Of a DNA stretch of 64,000 nucleotides, positions 32,801 through 41,200 are shown in pieces; position 1 is the first letter of the stretch; each line of letters opens with the position of its first letter. The position numbers and the translations under genes were made by a program. Below the pieces are notes generated by a model, which saw only the letters and a program-made list of their open reading frames with translations, searched no databases and was not told where the DNA came from. Source of the DNA: Flavobacterium tructae (GTDB lineage: Bacteria > Bacteroidota > Bacteroidia > Flavobacteriales > Flavobacteriaceae). The stretch is taken from positions 151,059 through 215,058 of the forward strand of contig NZ_MUHH01000018.1 of NCBI RefSeq assembly GCF_002217475.1. Reading direction: 5' to 3'.

Positions 32801-34326
32801 TTCCAATTAAAAGAATTGCGCAAATTATAGACGAAGTAAATCCTGAATTACTGGTAGCTCAAAAAGAAAACACGAGTCTTTTTTCTTCCGAAATAGTAAA
32901 AGTAGATATCCATGAAGTTCCCAATGTTAGGGACGGTATTTTCGAAGCGGTAGAAATAGATTCAAGTGATTTAGCTTACGTTATTTTTACTTCGGGCTCA
33001 ACAGGAAAACCAAAAGGAGTAATGATCAGTCATCATGCGCTTGAGAATGTAATCGTTTCATTGTCTGAGCAATTAGAATTGGATCAAACCATAAAATTTG
33101 TGGCAGTTACTCCTCTGATATTTGATATTTCACTTTTAGAAATCTTCCTGCCTTTAATTACTGGAGGACAGGTTGTAATGACAAACGAAAAGGAAGGAAA
33201 AGACATTTATCATCTCAATAATTTTCTAAAAGAGAATACCGTAACTCACATGCTTACGACGCCAACAAGATGGAAAATGCTTTTGGACACAGGCTGGAAA
33301 AATACAGAAAATCTGGTGGTTATGGCTGCCGGAGAAGATCTGGATCAACAACTGAAAAATAATTTGGTCGCACTTACCGGTACCGGTATCTGGAATCTTT
33401 ATGGCCCAACTGAAACCGCGATCATCTCCAGCTTGCAATTTTTGGAACAAGACGATATCGTAAACATCGGAAAACCAATTGATAAAACTGGATTATATGT
33501 TTTGTCTGAAGAAAAAATGCTAATGCCACAAGGCGCTGTCGGAGAGCTTTACATTGCAGGAAGCGGACTTGCTTTAGGCTATTTTAAGGATAAAGCACTT
33601 TCAGACGAGGCGTTTGTTCCCAATACTGTTGATCCTGAGATGGGCGATTTGTTATACAAAACGGGTGATTTAGTCAAATGGCTGCCGGACGGGACTTTGA
33701 AATATATGGGACGAAAAAAGAATCAGATAAAAATCAGAGGTTATCGTATTGATTTAAAAGAAATCGAAAATGTTCTGGAACAATATCAATCCGTAAAAAA
33801 AGCAATATTGTCCCTGAATGAAGATGAAAATGGTGAAAAAGAATTGACAGCCTATCTGCACAGCAATGAAAAAATAGACTATGTGTCACTAAGAACATTT
33901 CTGAAAAGCTATTTACCGGATTATATGATTCCCGAAAAATTTAAGACCGTAAAGGAAATCCCGGTAACCGTAAACGGAAAAGCAGATCTCAAAAAATTGC
34001 AGCTTCTTAAAAATAATCATACCATAAGCAATCAAAACACTTTTGTATTGGCGAGAAATGAGACGGAAAAACAGCTAACGGAGATTTGGAAGGACTTATT
34101 AAAACTGGAAGAAATAAGTGTAAACGATAATTTCTTTTTCCTGGGAGGAAGCAGTTTGAAACTCGCAAAAATGAAAAATGAAATCTATAAACGATTCGGT
34201 ATACCACCAGTTTCTTTAACCTTATTGCATCAGCTTACTATAGCCTCTTTCTCGGTTGAGGTAGAAAAATTACTCAGACAGACGGAGGAAGTTGACGAAG
34301 TGGAATACGAGAAATTCAATATTTAA
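29815..34326 (+). CDS. NRPS, TubC-C-luciferase-like monooxygenase-A-T
   Basis: I start at the ATG at 29815, two codons inside a longer TTG frame. About 1503 residues: TubC-like docking domain 1-55; C about 70-510 with the variant HHIICDS (H207/H208/D212, Gly to Ser); an embedded flavin-dependent luciferase-like monooxygenase about 535-890 (starting near LDFGLYYFG, with WTPERHF and the IRSGSVV / HHPIRIAEEW stretch); A about 905-1390 (TSGSTG from 1059); T about 1410-1480 (GGSS, Ser1447). The inserted domain belongs to the secondary-metabolite bacterial-luciferase-like family found inside NRPS/PKS proteins. The A code DILLMALII resembles the Gly code DILQLGLIW at D, I, L, L322 and I330, but the match is incomplete. 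The protein should take the chain from the PKS ACP, add a small residue and oxidise it. The C-terminus ends EKFNI, a possible docking tail. Confidence 0.93.
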   Translation: MDTLQFLNYLTEENITIQLSEDNLKISYTSEEISEAVMEEIKVRKSEIVEFLKQQQETGIVASIPLAPADLMYYPLTPSQTRSWIVSHNWGDNFAYNMSKSFQFEGELDITALEKASQKLISRHESLRTVFAENESGEICQWIKSPEELNFKISHIDFRGQDISEERLSKFIKEERAIPFDLQTGPLLKFYLIRLEEDKWLFYSIIHHIICDSRSFNILIRDLFFFYKAEVMQVDALVPELRIQYKDVAVWKSKRFEDINLSKEKEYWINQLGGELPLLQLPEDYTRPVIRNSEVGMLRRTIKAESVKEFKTYCRNEGGTLFTGLMTLFNLLFYKFSEQKDIILGFPVYGRDFSELEDQIGFYADTIALRTRFEAQNTFKELFNIVNTNAFNAYENREYPFEEIVNQLQVERNPGRNTLFDVFVVLQNFDTDSLEDDFLPGGLKVVEFAELKEGYSAYDLTFNFAESKDGSLFYEIEYNSAIYQEETIKRLTDHLEYLMTETIANDKIAISVLESIDSGERKRISDWSRNQSNIIFSDKSIDDSHKTLDFGLYYFGNTGTEENQYEILMIGAAYADLNGYSAVWTPERHFNEFGGPFPNPSVLGAAVAARTKNIGIRSGSVVAGLHHPIRIAEEWSVVDNISGGRAGICFASGWNANDFVFYPENFKNRKDILLQTIEEVRSLWIGNSVNFKGIDSIEKPFKILPKPVQKEVSVWIACTGNIETYKRAGEIGAGILTGLLNLSFDELEEKIAVYRKAYKENNHKEGGDRVVLMLHTYLDETVEKAQEKARPSMKKYLLKSLEMNGKEALEQSNDPSLQKITEKSVDEMLDFSVSKYFKEGSLIGNLESSLPILNKVVKAGVNEIACLIDFGIDKTSVLEGLPYITKLKDSFNAVRKEIGATKKEDSSKSIETSVLKLFKEQYLLHPHKIAVSDGADSLTYEVLYRKSENLARYLQSKGAKKGMIIPLCINRSVDQLVGILGILLTGAAFLPIDSGFPIKRIAQIIDEVNPELLVAQKENTSLFSSEIVKVDIHEVPNVRDGIFEAVEIDSSDLAYVIFTSGSTGKPKGVMISHHALENVIVSLSEQLELDQTIKFVAVTPLIFDISLLEIFLPLITGGQVVMTNEKEGKDIYHLNNFLKENTVTHMLTTPTRWKMLLDTGWKNTENLVVMAAGEDLDQQLKNNLVALTGTGIWNLYGPTETAIISSLQFLEQDDIVNIGKPIDKTGLYVLSEEKMLMPQGAVGELYIAGSGLALGYFKDKALSDEAFVPNTVDPEMGDLLYKTGDLVKWLPDGTLKYMGRKKNQIKIRGYRIDLKEIENVLEQYQSVKKAILSLNEDENGEKELTAYLHSNEKIDYVSLRTFLKSYLPDYMIPEKFKTVKEIPVTVNGKADLKKLQLLKNNHTISNQNTFVLARNETEKQLTEIWKDLLKLEEISVNDNFFFLGGSSLKLAKMKNEIYKRFGIPPVSLTLLHQLTIASFSVEVEKLLRQTEEVDEVEYEKFNI

Positions 34327-34381
34327 GATACTCTTTTACTTTTCTAAAATTAAAACCAAATAACCCTTTAAAAATTCAGAA

Positions 34382-35701
34382 ATGATTGAAAAAATAATTT
34401 CGCAACCGTCAATCGATGTTGTAAACCCATTATTGTTTTCTATGGGCGAAGATGTGATGGGATTTCTAAACGAAGTTCAGTTGCAATATCCTGAGGCAAT
34501 TTCATTTGCATCAGGCAGACCAGACGCTAAATATTTCAATATGGGGCAATTTTCTGAATGTCTGGACTATTTTGTGCAGCATAATGTTCGTGAAAAAGGG
34601 ATTGAAGAAAATATAGTTTTGGAAAATCTGGGACAGTACAATAGAACCAAAGGAATCATAAATACAGAAGTTGCAAAATATCTGTTTATTGATGAGTTTA
34701 TAAAAGTAAATCCGGAAGATATCCTTATCACAGTAGGAGCACAAGAAGCCATCGCCATTGGAATAACAACGCTTTGCGATAGGGAAAATGATGTTATTCT
34801 GGTAGAAGATCCCGCTTATATTGGGATAACACATTTTGCTAAAATCAATGACTACAAAATTGAAAGTATTCCGGTTATTGCAAATGAATCTTCCATAAAA
34901 GCAATTGAGGATAAAATTTTGGAGCATCAGGAAAAGGGTAAAAAAGTAAAAGTAGTTTACGTAATTCCCGATTTTCAAAATCCTACCGGAAACAGCATGT
35001 CTTTGTCCAACCGCCATAAACTTCTGGCGTTAGCACGTTTATATGATTTTGTGATATTTGAAGACAATGCCTATGGTGATTTTTATTACGAAAACGAAAA
35101 AATGCCTACTCTAAAATCGTTGGATGAAAATGATACTGTAATCTACTTGAGATCCCTTTCAAAAACGATATATCCTTCTTTACGTCTTTGTTTAATGGTC
35201 GTTACACAAAAAGTAAAAGTGCAGGATAAAATTTTTGCCCTAAGCGATTTAATGGCGAAAACGAAAGGATACGTCACTGTAAATACCCCATCAATCATGC
35301 AAGCCATGTTTGGCGGTTTATTACTAAAAAACAAATTTTCGCTCGAATCCTTAAATGCTGAGAAAAGGACGGGTATGAAAGAAAAAAGAGATCAGCTTTT
35401 AGAAAGTCTGAGTCACTTTTTTAATAAGGAAACACAGTACTGGGCAGAAAATATCAGTTGGAATTTACCTGCAGGAGGTTTTTTCTTAATTCTTAAAGTG
35501 CCATTTAAAGTGACCAAAGAAGATGTTATAAGATGTGCAGAAGTCAATAAAATAATTTTTACCCCTATGTCTTTTTTTTACATGAATGAAGGAGGAGAAA
35601 ATGAGTTGAGGCTGGCCTTTAGTAATGTTACCAAAGAAGAAATCATAAACGGAGTGCAAAGATTGTCTGAGTTTATAAAATCGAAAGTAAAAAACCAATA
35701 A
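34382..35701 (+). CDS. hpgT: PLP aminotransferase, HpgT-like (4-hydroxyphenylglyoxylate to Hpg)
   Basis: A 439-residue fold-type I, class I/II aminotransferase. Visible landmarks are the ASGRPD stretch near residue 42, NPTGN in the substrate/cofactor region, EDNAYGDF, and the Schiff-base lysine in SLSKT (Lys261), followed by an Arg-containing segment. Length and N-terminal pattern fit HpgT of glycopeptide clusters and the related MocR/2-aminoadipate aminotransferase group. In the Hpg pathway HpgT transfers an amino group, usually from tyrosine, to 4-hydroxyphenylglyoxylate, giving Hpg and regenerating 4-hydroxyphenylpyruvate. The two following genes, an HPPD/HmaS-type dioxygenase (11 bases on) and a hydroxyacid oxidase, supply the other steps. 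Two modules with an Hpg-like A code lie just upstream. The aminotransferase assignment is secure; the Hpg role rests on context. Confidence 0.8.
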   Translation: MIEKIISQPSIDVVNPLLFSMGEDVMGFLNEVQLQYPEAISFASGRPDAKYFNMGQFSECLDYFVQHNVREKGIEENIVLENLGQYNRTKGIINTEVAKYLFIDEFIKVNPEDILITVGAQEAIAIGITTLCDRENDVILVEDPAYIGITHFAKINDYKIESIPVIANESSIKAIEDKILEHQEKGKKVKVVYVIPDFQNPTGNSMSLSNRHKLLALARLYDFVIFEDNAYGDFYYENEKMPTLKSLDENDTVIYLRSLSKTIYPSLRLCLMVVTQKVKVQDKIFALSDLMAKTKGYVTVNTPSIMQAMFGGLLLKNKFSLESLNAEKRTGMKEKRDQLLESLSHFFNKETQYWAENISWNLPAGGFFLILKVPFKVTKEDVIRCAEVNKIIFTPMSFFYMNEGGENELRLAFSNVTKEEIINGVQRLSEFIKSKVKNQ

Positions 35702-35712
35702 AAACTATAAAA

Positions 35713-36831
35713 ATGGAAAACAACAATGAAATAATCGTATCTGATTTTTTTAATATGGAGTACGATTTTGTCGAGTATTATGTGGGTATGGCTAAAATGG
35801 TAGTATTCTGGCACGTTAAAGCATTAGGTTTTGAAGTGATAGCTTACGCCGGACCGGAAACAGGTGTTTTAGATCGTTGTTCTTATTATATCGTAAAAAA
35901 TGATATAAAACTGGTGATCACCTCAGCATCACAGCCTAGTTCGTACAAAATAGTTTCTTTCGTAGATCTTCATGGGAACGGTATCAAGAGACTGGCCATA
36001 AACGTTGATAATGTTAAGGACTTCTTCGAAAGAGCCATGAAAAATGGGGCAATACCGGTAGAACATCCTCATTTAACCTCAGATGAAAATGGTTTTGTAG
36101 AACAGGCATCTTTAAAAATGTTTGACGATAATGAAATTGTACTCATCAATTACGATAATTATAATGGAGACTTTCTTCCGGGATATAAAAATGTACAGAG
36201 CGAATGGAACTTTGAAGGAGAAGATACCGGTCTGCAAAAAATTGACCACGTAGCTTGTGCCTTAAGACTCAACGAAATCAATTTATGGGAAAAGTATTTT
36301 AACAACATCTTCCTTTCTAAAACCGTAGTTGAATTTGATGAGAGAAAAGTAAAAGGCGAAAAGAAAATCGGGATGTTATTGAAAGTACTTCAATCCGGTA
36401 ATAAAAGCATTAATAACGTTTTGGTTGAACCGGAACATGGAGTAAAAAATCAGGTACAATTGTTTATCGATCAAAACTACGGAACCGGAATACAGCATAT
36501 CGCTTTTGAATCAAACAACATTATTAAATCAGTAAAAGCATTGAGAGAGTCCGGTGTGAAATTTACCAGATATCCGGATTCTTACTATGAAAAATTAGCG
36601 TCGAAATATCCTGAATTGGATGTAGAGCCTTTAAAAAAGCACGGGATCTTGTGCGATGTTTTAGAGGGAGCCCTACTCTTTCAAATCTTTACCACACCTA
36701 TAGGAGACAGAGCTACATTTTTCTATGAAATAGTACAAAGAGTAAATGATTATCAAGGCTTTGGTTTAGATAATATCTACGCTCTGTTTGAAGCAATGGA
36801 AGAAGAACTGACACTTTCGAATAAAATTTAA
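35713..36831 (+). CDS. hmaS: 4-hydroxymandelate synthase / HPPD-family dioxygenase
   Basis: A 372-residue protein of the 4-hydroxyphenylpyruvate dioxygenase (HPPD) superfamily with two vicinal-oxygen-chelate halves. The iron ligands of the family are visible: His179 (KIDHVAC), His262 (GIQHIAF) and Glu339 (FFYEIVQR), with the family tail GFGLDNIYALFEAME. HPPD and 4-hydroxymandelate synthase (HmaS) use the same substrate and cofactor and differ in a few pocket residues. In QIFTTP, 13 residues before Glu339, this protein keeps Phe, the state I recall for HPPD (HmaS proteins often carry an aliphatic residue), so sequence alone does not settle the reaction. Context does point to HmaS: an HpgT-like gene directly before, a hydroxyacid oxidase starting 5 bases after, two Hpg-coded modules in the cluster, and no homogentisate-pathway gene nearby. 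Confidence 0.78.
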   Translation: MENNNEIIVSDFFNMEYDFVEYYVGMAKMVVFWHVKALGFEVIAYAGPETGVLDRCSYYIVKNDIKLVITSASQPSSYKIVSFVDLHGNGIKRLAINVDNVKDFFERAMKNGAIPVEHPHLTSDENGFVEQASLKMFDDNEIVLINYDNYNGDFLPGYKNVQSEWNFEGEDTGLQKIDHVACALRLNEINLWEKYFNNIFLSKTVVEFDERKVKGEKKIGMLLKVLQSGNKSINNVLVEPEHGVKNQVQLFIDQNYGTGIQHIAFESNNIIKSVKALRESGVKFTRYPDSYYEKLASKYPELDVEPLKKHGILCDVLEGALLFQIFTTPIGDRATFFYEIVQRVNDYQGFGLDNIYALFEAMEEELTLSNKI

Positions 36832-36836
36832 CAAGG

Positions 36837-38213
36837 ATGACAGGCTGCAAGACCGATATTATAAATGCTATAATTGAAATAGTGGGGCATGACTATGTAT
36901 TAACAAATGCAGAGTTATTGTACAATTATTCCAGAGACTGCACCTCTGATGAAGAGAGTATACCCTCGGCAGTAATCTTACCTAAAGATGAAAAAGAGAT
37001 ATCAAAAATTCTTAAAATCTGTAATGAAACCAAGACCAGTATCACCGTGAGAGGCGGTGGTACCGGAGTCAGCAGAGGAGCATTATCCCATACAAATGGT
37101 CTGATACTTTCGTTGGAACGGTTGAATAAAATCATCGAGATTAATAAAATCGACAGGATTGTTACAGCAGAGTCGGGAGTGATCACTCAGGATTTGCGTA
37201 ATGCGGTTTTAAAAGAAGGTTTAAATTTTCCACAAAACATCAGCAGTGCCAACGCTTGTTTTATAGGTGGAAATATAGCAGTATCGAGTGGCAGTCCAAA
37301 ATCATTGAAATATGGTACGACTAAAGATTATGTCATCAATTTAGAGATCGTTTTACCTGATGGAAGTATTATATGGACAGGAAAAAATGTAACTAAAAAT
37401 GCAACCGGTTATAATCTTACCCAATTGTTTACCGGAAGCGAAGGAACACTGGGCATCATCACTAAAGTAGTATTAAAACTAGTTCCTCCCGTGAAAGAAC
37501 TGCTTCTCATGATTCCCTTTACTAAAATAGAAAAGCTGTTTGAAGGCGTACAGCAGTTTTTTGTAAAAGGATATGACGCTTCAAGTATTGAATTTATTGA
37601 TCAGAAAGGAGTAGAGCTGGCCTCGAAATTTCTGGATAAAAAACAATGGAATTCTAAACGTATTGAAGGGATTTTATGGATCGAACTTGAAGGCACAGAT
37701 TCAGAAAAACTAATGCAGCAGGCTATTGAAATCAGTGAATTTATCAGTGCTTATACACCAGAAGAAATTAGCATAGCAGATACCCAAAACGAAGTGAAAG
37801 CACTATGGGAAATGCGTTCTAAAATTGGAGAAGCGGTTATTCATCATGTGTTTTTCAGAGACATCGACATTGTTGTACCCCGCTCTAAAATTGATGAAAT
37901 GTATGAATCAATCGCAGGGATAGCCCAAAAATATGATTTTGAATACACGGTTTTCGGACATGTTGGGAATGGAAATTTTCATGTCAATATTTTTCAGGAC
38001 AAACAAAGCAGCAAAAAGCAGTGGGAAGACCATCTGGCAATTTGGGTGAAAGCCATTTTCCTAAAAGCACTAGAACTAGGCGGAACCATTTCAGGAGAAC
38101 ACGGAGTAGGTAAAATTAATCTTCCCTATTTAGAAGATGCCATGACCAACCATCAGATCCATATAATGAATGGCATCAGGGAGCTATTCGATAAAAACAG
38201 AATAATAAATTAA
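36837..38213 (+). CDS. FAD-linked 2-hydroxyacid oxidase (GlcD/D-LDH type), probable 4-hydroxymandelate oxidase
   Basis: A 458-residue member of the VAO/PCMH flavoprotein family, subgroup GlcD/D-lactate dehydrogenase. The FAD-binding half shows RGGGTGVSRGA, NISSANACFIGGN and GSEGTLGIIT. The C-terminal half has FGHVGNGNFHVN and SGEHGVGK, which carry the conserved His/Glu residues of this subgroup. It follows the HPPD/HmaS gene by 5 bases, so co-translation is likely. The missing step between HmaS and HpgT is oxidation of 4-hydroxymandelate to 4-hydroxyphenylglyoxylate. In actinomycete Hpg pathways an FMN-dependent (S)-2-hydroxyacid oxidase, Hmo, does this; here an unrelated FAD enzyme occupies the position. 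The family is certain; the substrate is inferred from position. Confidence 0.78.
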   Translation: MTGCKTDIINAIIEIVGHDYVLTNAELLYNYSRDCTSDEESIPSAVILPKDEKEISKILKICNETKTSITVRGGGTGVSRGALSHTNGLILSLERLNKIIEINKIDRIVTAESGVITQDLRNAVLKEGLNFPQNISSANACFIGGNIAVSSGSPKSLKYGTTKDYVINLEIVLPDGSIIWTGKNVTKNATGYNLTQLFTGSEGTLGIITKVVLKLVPPVKELLLMIPFTKIEKLFEGVQQFFVKGYDASSIEFIDQKGVELASKFLDKKQWNSKRIEGILWIELEGTDSEKLMQQAIEISEFISAYTPEEISIADTQNEVKALWEMRSKIGEAVIHHVFFRDIDIVVPRSKIDEMYESIAGIAQKYDFEYTVFGHVGNGNFHVNIFQDKQSSKKQWEDHLAIWVKAIFLKALELGGTISGEHGVGKINLPYLEDAMTNHQIHIMNGIRELFDKNRIIN

Positions 38214-38280
38214 AATTTTTGCACAGGACCATTTAACTAACATGCACTATACCATTTAGTGTACACGAAAAAATATTATT

Positions 38281-41200
38281 ATGGGTTACGATTTATTTAC
38301 AAAGCTGAAAAAACTTAAAGTTACTGTCAAAGTAATAAACAATAATCTGGATGTTAAAGCTCCCAAGGGTGTTTTAAATGAAGAACTATTAAAGGAAATC
38401 AAATCAAAAAAGGAAGAATTAATTGATCTGGTGAATAAATATGCCAAAGATCAGGTTAACGAAAGCCATGCTATTCCCGTCGCACCAAAAAGCGAACATT
38501 ACCCGTTATCTTCTTCCCAGCTTCGATTGTGGGTTCTAAGTCAGATTGATAAAGCAAACTTCTCTTATAATATTCCCGGAATTCAGGTTATTGATGAAGC
38601 ATTGGATACTAATGCTTTTATGTTGGCCATTCGTGATTTGATTCATCGTCATGAAGTTTTAAGAACTGTTTTTAAAACCGTGGAAGAGGAAGAAGTAAGA
38701 CAGTTTATTATAGCTCCGGAAGATTTTGAATTTCCTTTTCAGCAAATAGAAGTAAATGGTGATGAAGAAAAATTAAACGAAATCCTGACCAGTATAAGTA
38801 ATACTGTTTTCGATCTTGAAAAAGGTCCTTTATTCAAGGGAGCTCTGGTAAAAGTTACTGATGACAGATTCGTTTTTGGATATAACATGCATCATATTAT
38901 CAGTGATGGCTGGTCTATTGGGATCATGATTAATGAATTGCTTAAAAATTATGATGCCAGACGAAAAGGAGAAACAGTACAGAGTCATCCTTTACAGATA
39001 CATTATAAAGATTATGCTGTATGGCAGCAAAAGCAATTAGCAGACGAAGTGTTCAATAAAGAGAGAAAGTATTGGCTGACTCATCTTGAAGGTGATTTAC
39101 CGATACTATCGCATTTTGGAGATTTCCCCCGTCCGGCTATCATGAGTTATAATGGAAATGTGACAAGAAAGGATATACCCGCAGCTTTGTATCAAAAGTT
39201 TAAATCCTTTTGCAGAGAAAATTCAGGCACTTTGTTTACAGGCTGTCTCAGTCTTATCAACGTGTTATTACACAAATACACCGAACAGGAAGATTTTATT
39301 GTCGGGAGTCCGGTTTCAGGCAGAACACATAAAGACATGGCCGACCAGATTGGATTTTATGTAAACACCCTGGCACTTCGAACACAATTCGGAGCCGCTA
39401 ATTCTTTTGAAGAGGTTTTTCAGAAAAATAAAAAGGTAACCTTAAATGCAATTGAAAATCAGAATTACCCTTTTGATGAATTAGTGAATCATCTCAACTT
39501 AAAAAGAGACCTCAGTCGTAGTGCTTTATTTGATGTTATGATTGATATTCAGAACGAAAATCAGAGCAACGATCAAAAAGCAGGTACATCCTATAACGAA
39601 TTATTAAACGGAGGGGTTAGTAAATACGATTTAACCTTTACGTTCATAGAAAAGTCTGATTCACTAACGGTTGAATTGGAATACAATACAGACATTTTTA
39701 CCGGAGAAACAGCAATCGGATTCTTAAAAGATTTAGAAAATATAGTAGAAACAGTAGTTCAAAATCCGGTAGAGAAAATTGGCTCTCTTCCTTTGAATAT
39801 AAATAGAAGAACAGCTCATTCTAAATTAGAATCTCCTGAAGAAATTGTGACAAACGAAGAGATAACGTATACGCTGCCTTCAACTCCGCTTGAAAAAGCA
39901 TTGGCCGGGTTATGGGAGGAAGTTTTAGGAATTTCGCACATCAGTATGGAAGATAACTTTTTTGATTTGGGAGGGCATAGTTTAAAAGCTTCCAGGTTAA
40001 TTAGTAAAATTCATAAAGAGTTTCGTGTAAAACTACAGCTAAAAGATTTGTTCATTCATACAAGTTTAGCTTCTCAATACGACTTAATAACCAAAGAACA
40101 GGAGGTTGATTATAGTGAAATTCCTGTACTGGAGAAACAAAATGGTTACCCGCTTTCAATAATGCAGCGTCGTTTGTGGATCCTGAGTCAGCATGAAGCA
40201 GCCAATATTGCCTACAATATGTCCGGGGCTTATGTATTTGAAGGCGAGCTGGATTTCGATGCGTTAGAGAATGCATTTGTACAGCTGATAGAACGTCATG
40301 AAATTTTAAGAACCAGCTTTAAAGAAAATGATCAAAAAGAAGTGTTGCAGTACGTTACGCCGATTGAAGACATTCTTTTTACAATAAAAAATACAGATCT
40401 GAGCCAGACCAACGAAACAATTCTCGAAAAACATTTGTTTGAAGATTTGTCAGCTCCTTTTGATTTGTCTTCAGGAACTTTGTTAAAAGCCAGTATCTAC
40501 AAACAATCTCAAAACCGTTGGGTATTTAGTACCGTAATTCATCATATTATTAGTGATGCCTGGTCTATAGAAATCATTGTAAAAGAGTTGTTGCAGCTCT
40601 ACAACAGTCTGGTAACCGGTGTTCCGTCAGCATTAACTCAGCTGCCTATTCAATACAAAGACTATTCGTCATGGCAGCTTACAGAACTAAGCGGTTTTAG
40701 ATTGGAGTTGCATAAAAACTATTGGCTGAATCAGTTTAAAGGCGATTTACCTACTTTAGATTTATCAGCAGGAAAGCAGCGTCCTCTTATAAAAACATAC
40801 AATGGAGGGCTCTATACTAAGCTGATTCCCCGTTCTTTAAGTGACAAATTCGATGAGCTTCTTAAAAATAAGGAAACTACGTTGTTCATGGGATTATTAA
40901 GTGTAGTCAATGTACTGTTTTACCACTATACACAGCAGGAAGACATTGTGATCGGAAGCCCTGTTGCAGGAAGAGACCACGTTGATTTAGAAAATCAGAT
41001 TGGTTTTTATGTAAATACATTGGCACTTAGAACTCAATTTTCGAAAAAGGACAGTTTCAATACGATCTTGTCTAATGTGAAAAAAGTGGTTCTGGGAGCA
41101 CATGAACATCAGTTATATCCCTTCGATGATCTGGTTTCTTCTTTGGATATTCCAAGAGATATGAGTCGTAATCCTTTGTTTGATGTACAGGTTATTGTTC

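Noticed and set aside
34511..35017. A 168-codon open frame on the minus strand inside the aminotransferase gene
   Set aside because: It lies wholly opposite a clear PLP enzyme, its translation is rich in Phe, Tyr and Ile with no domain pattern, and such mirror frames are common in this AT-rich coding DNA.
35713..36831. HPPD for tyrosine breakdown
   Set aside because: No homogentisate dioxygenase or other catabolic gene is near. The gene is locked between an HpgT-like gene and a hydroxyacid oxidase inside an NRPS operon. The reaction itself still needs testing.
38281..40120. A frameshift or sequencing error explaining the missing A domain in the first module
   Set aside because: The frame is continuous, and the C-T linker is far too short to hide an adenylation domain of about 500 residues.
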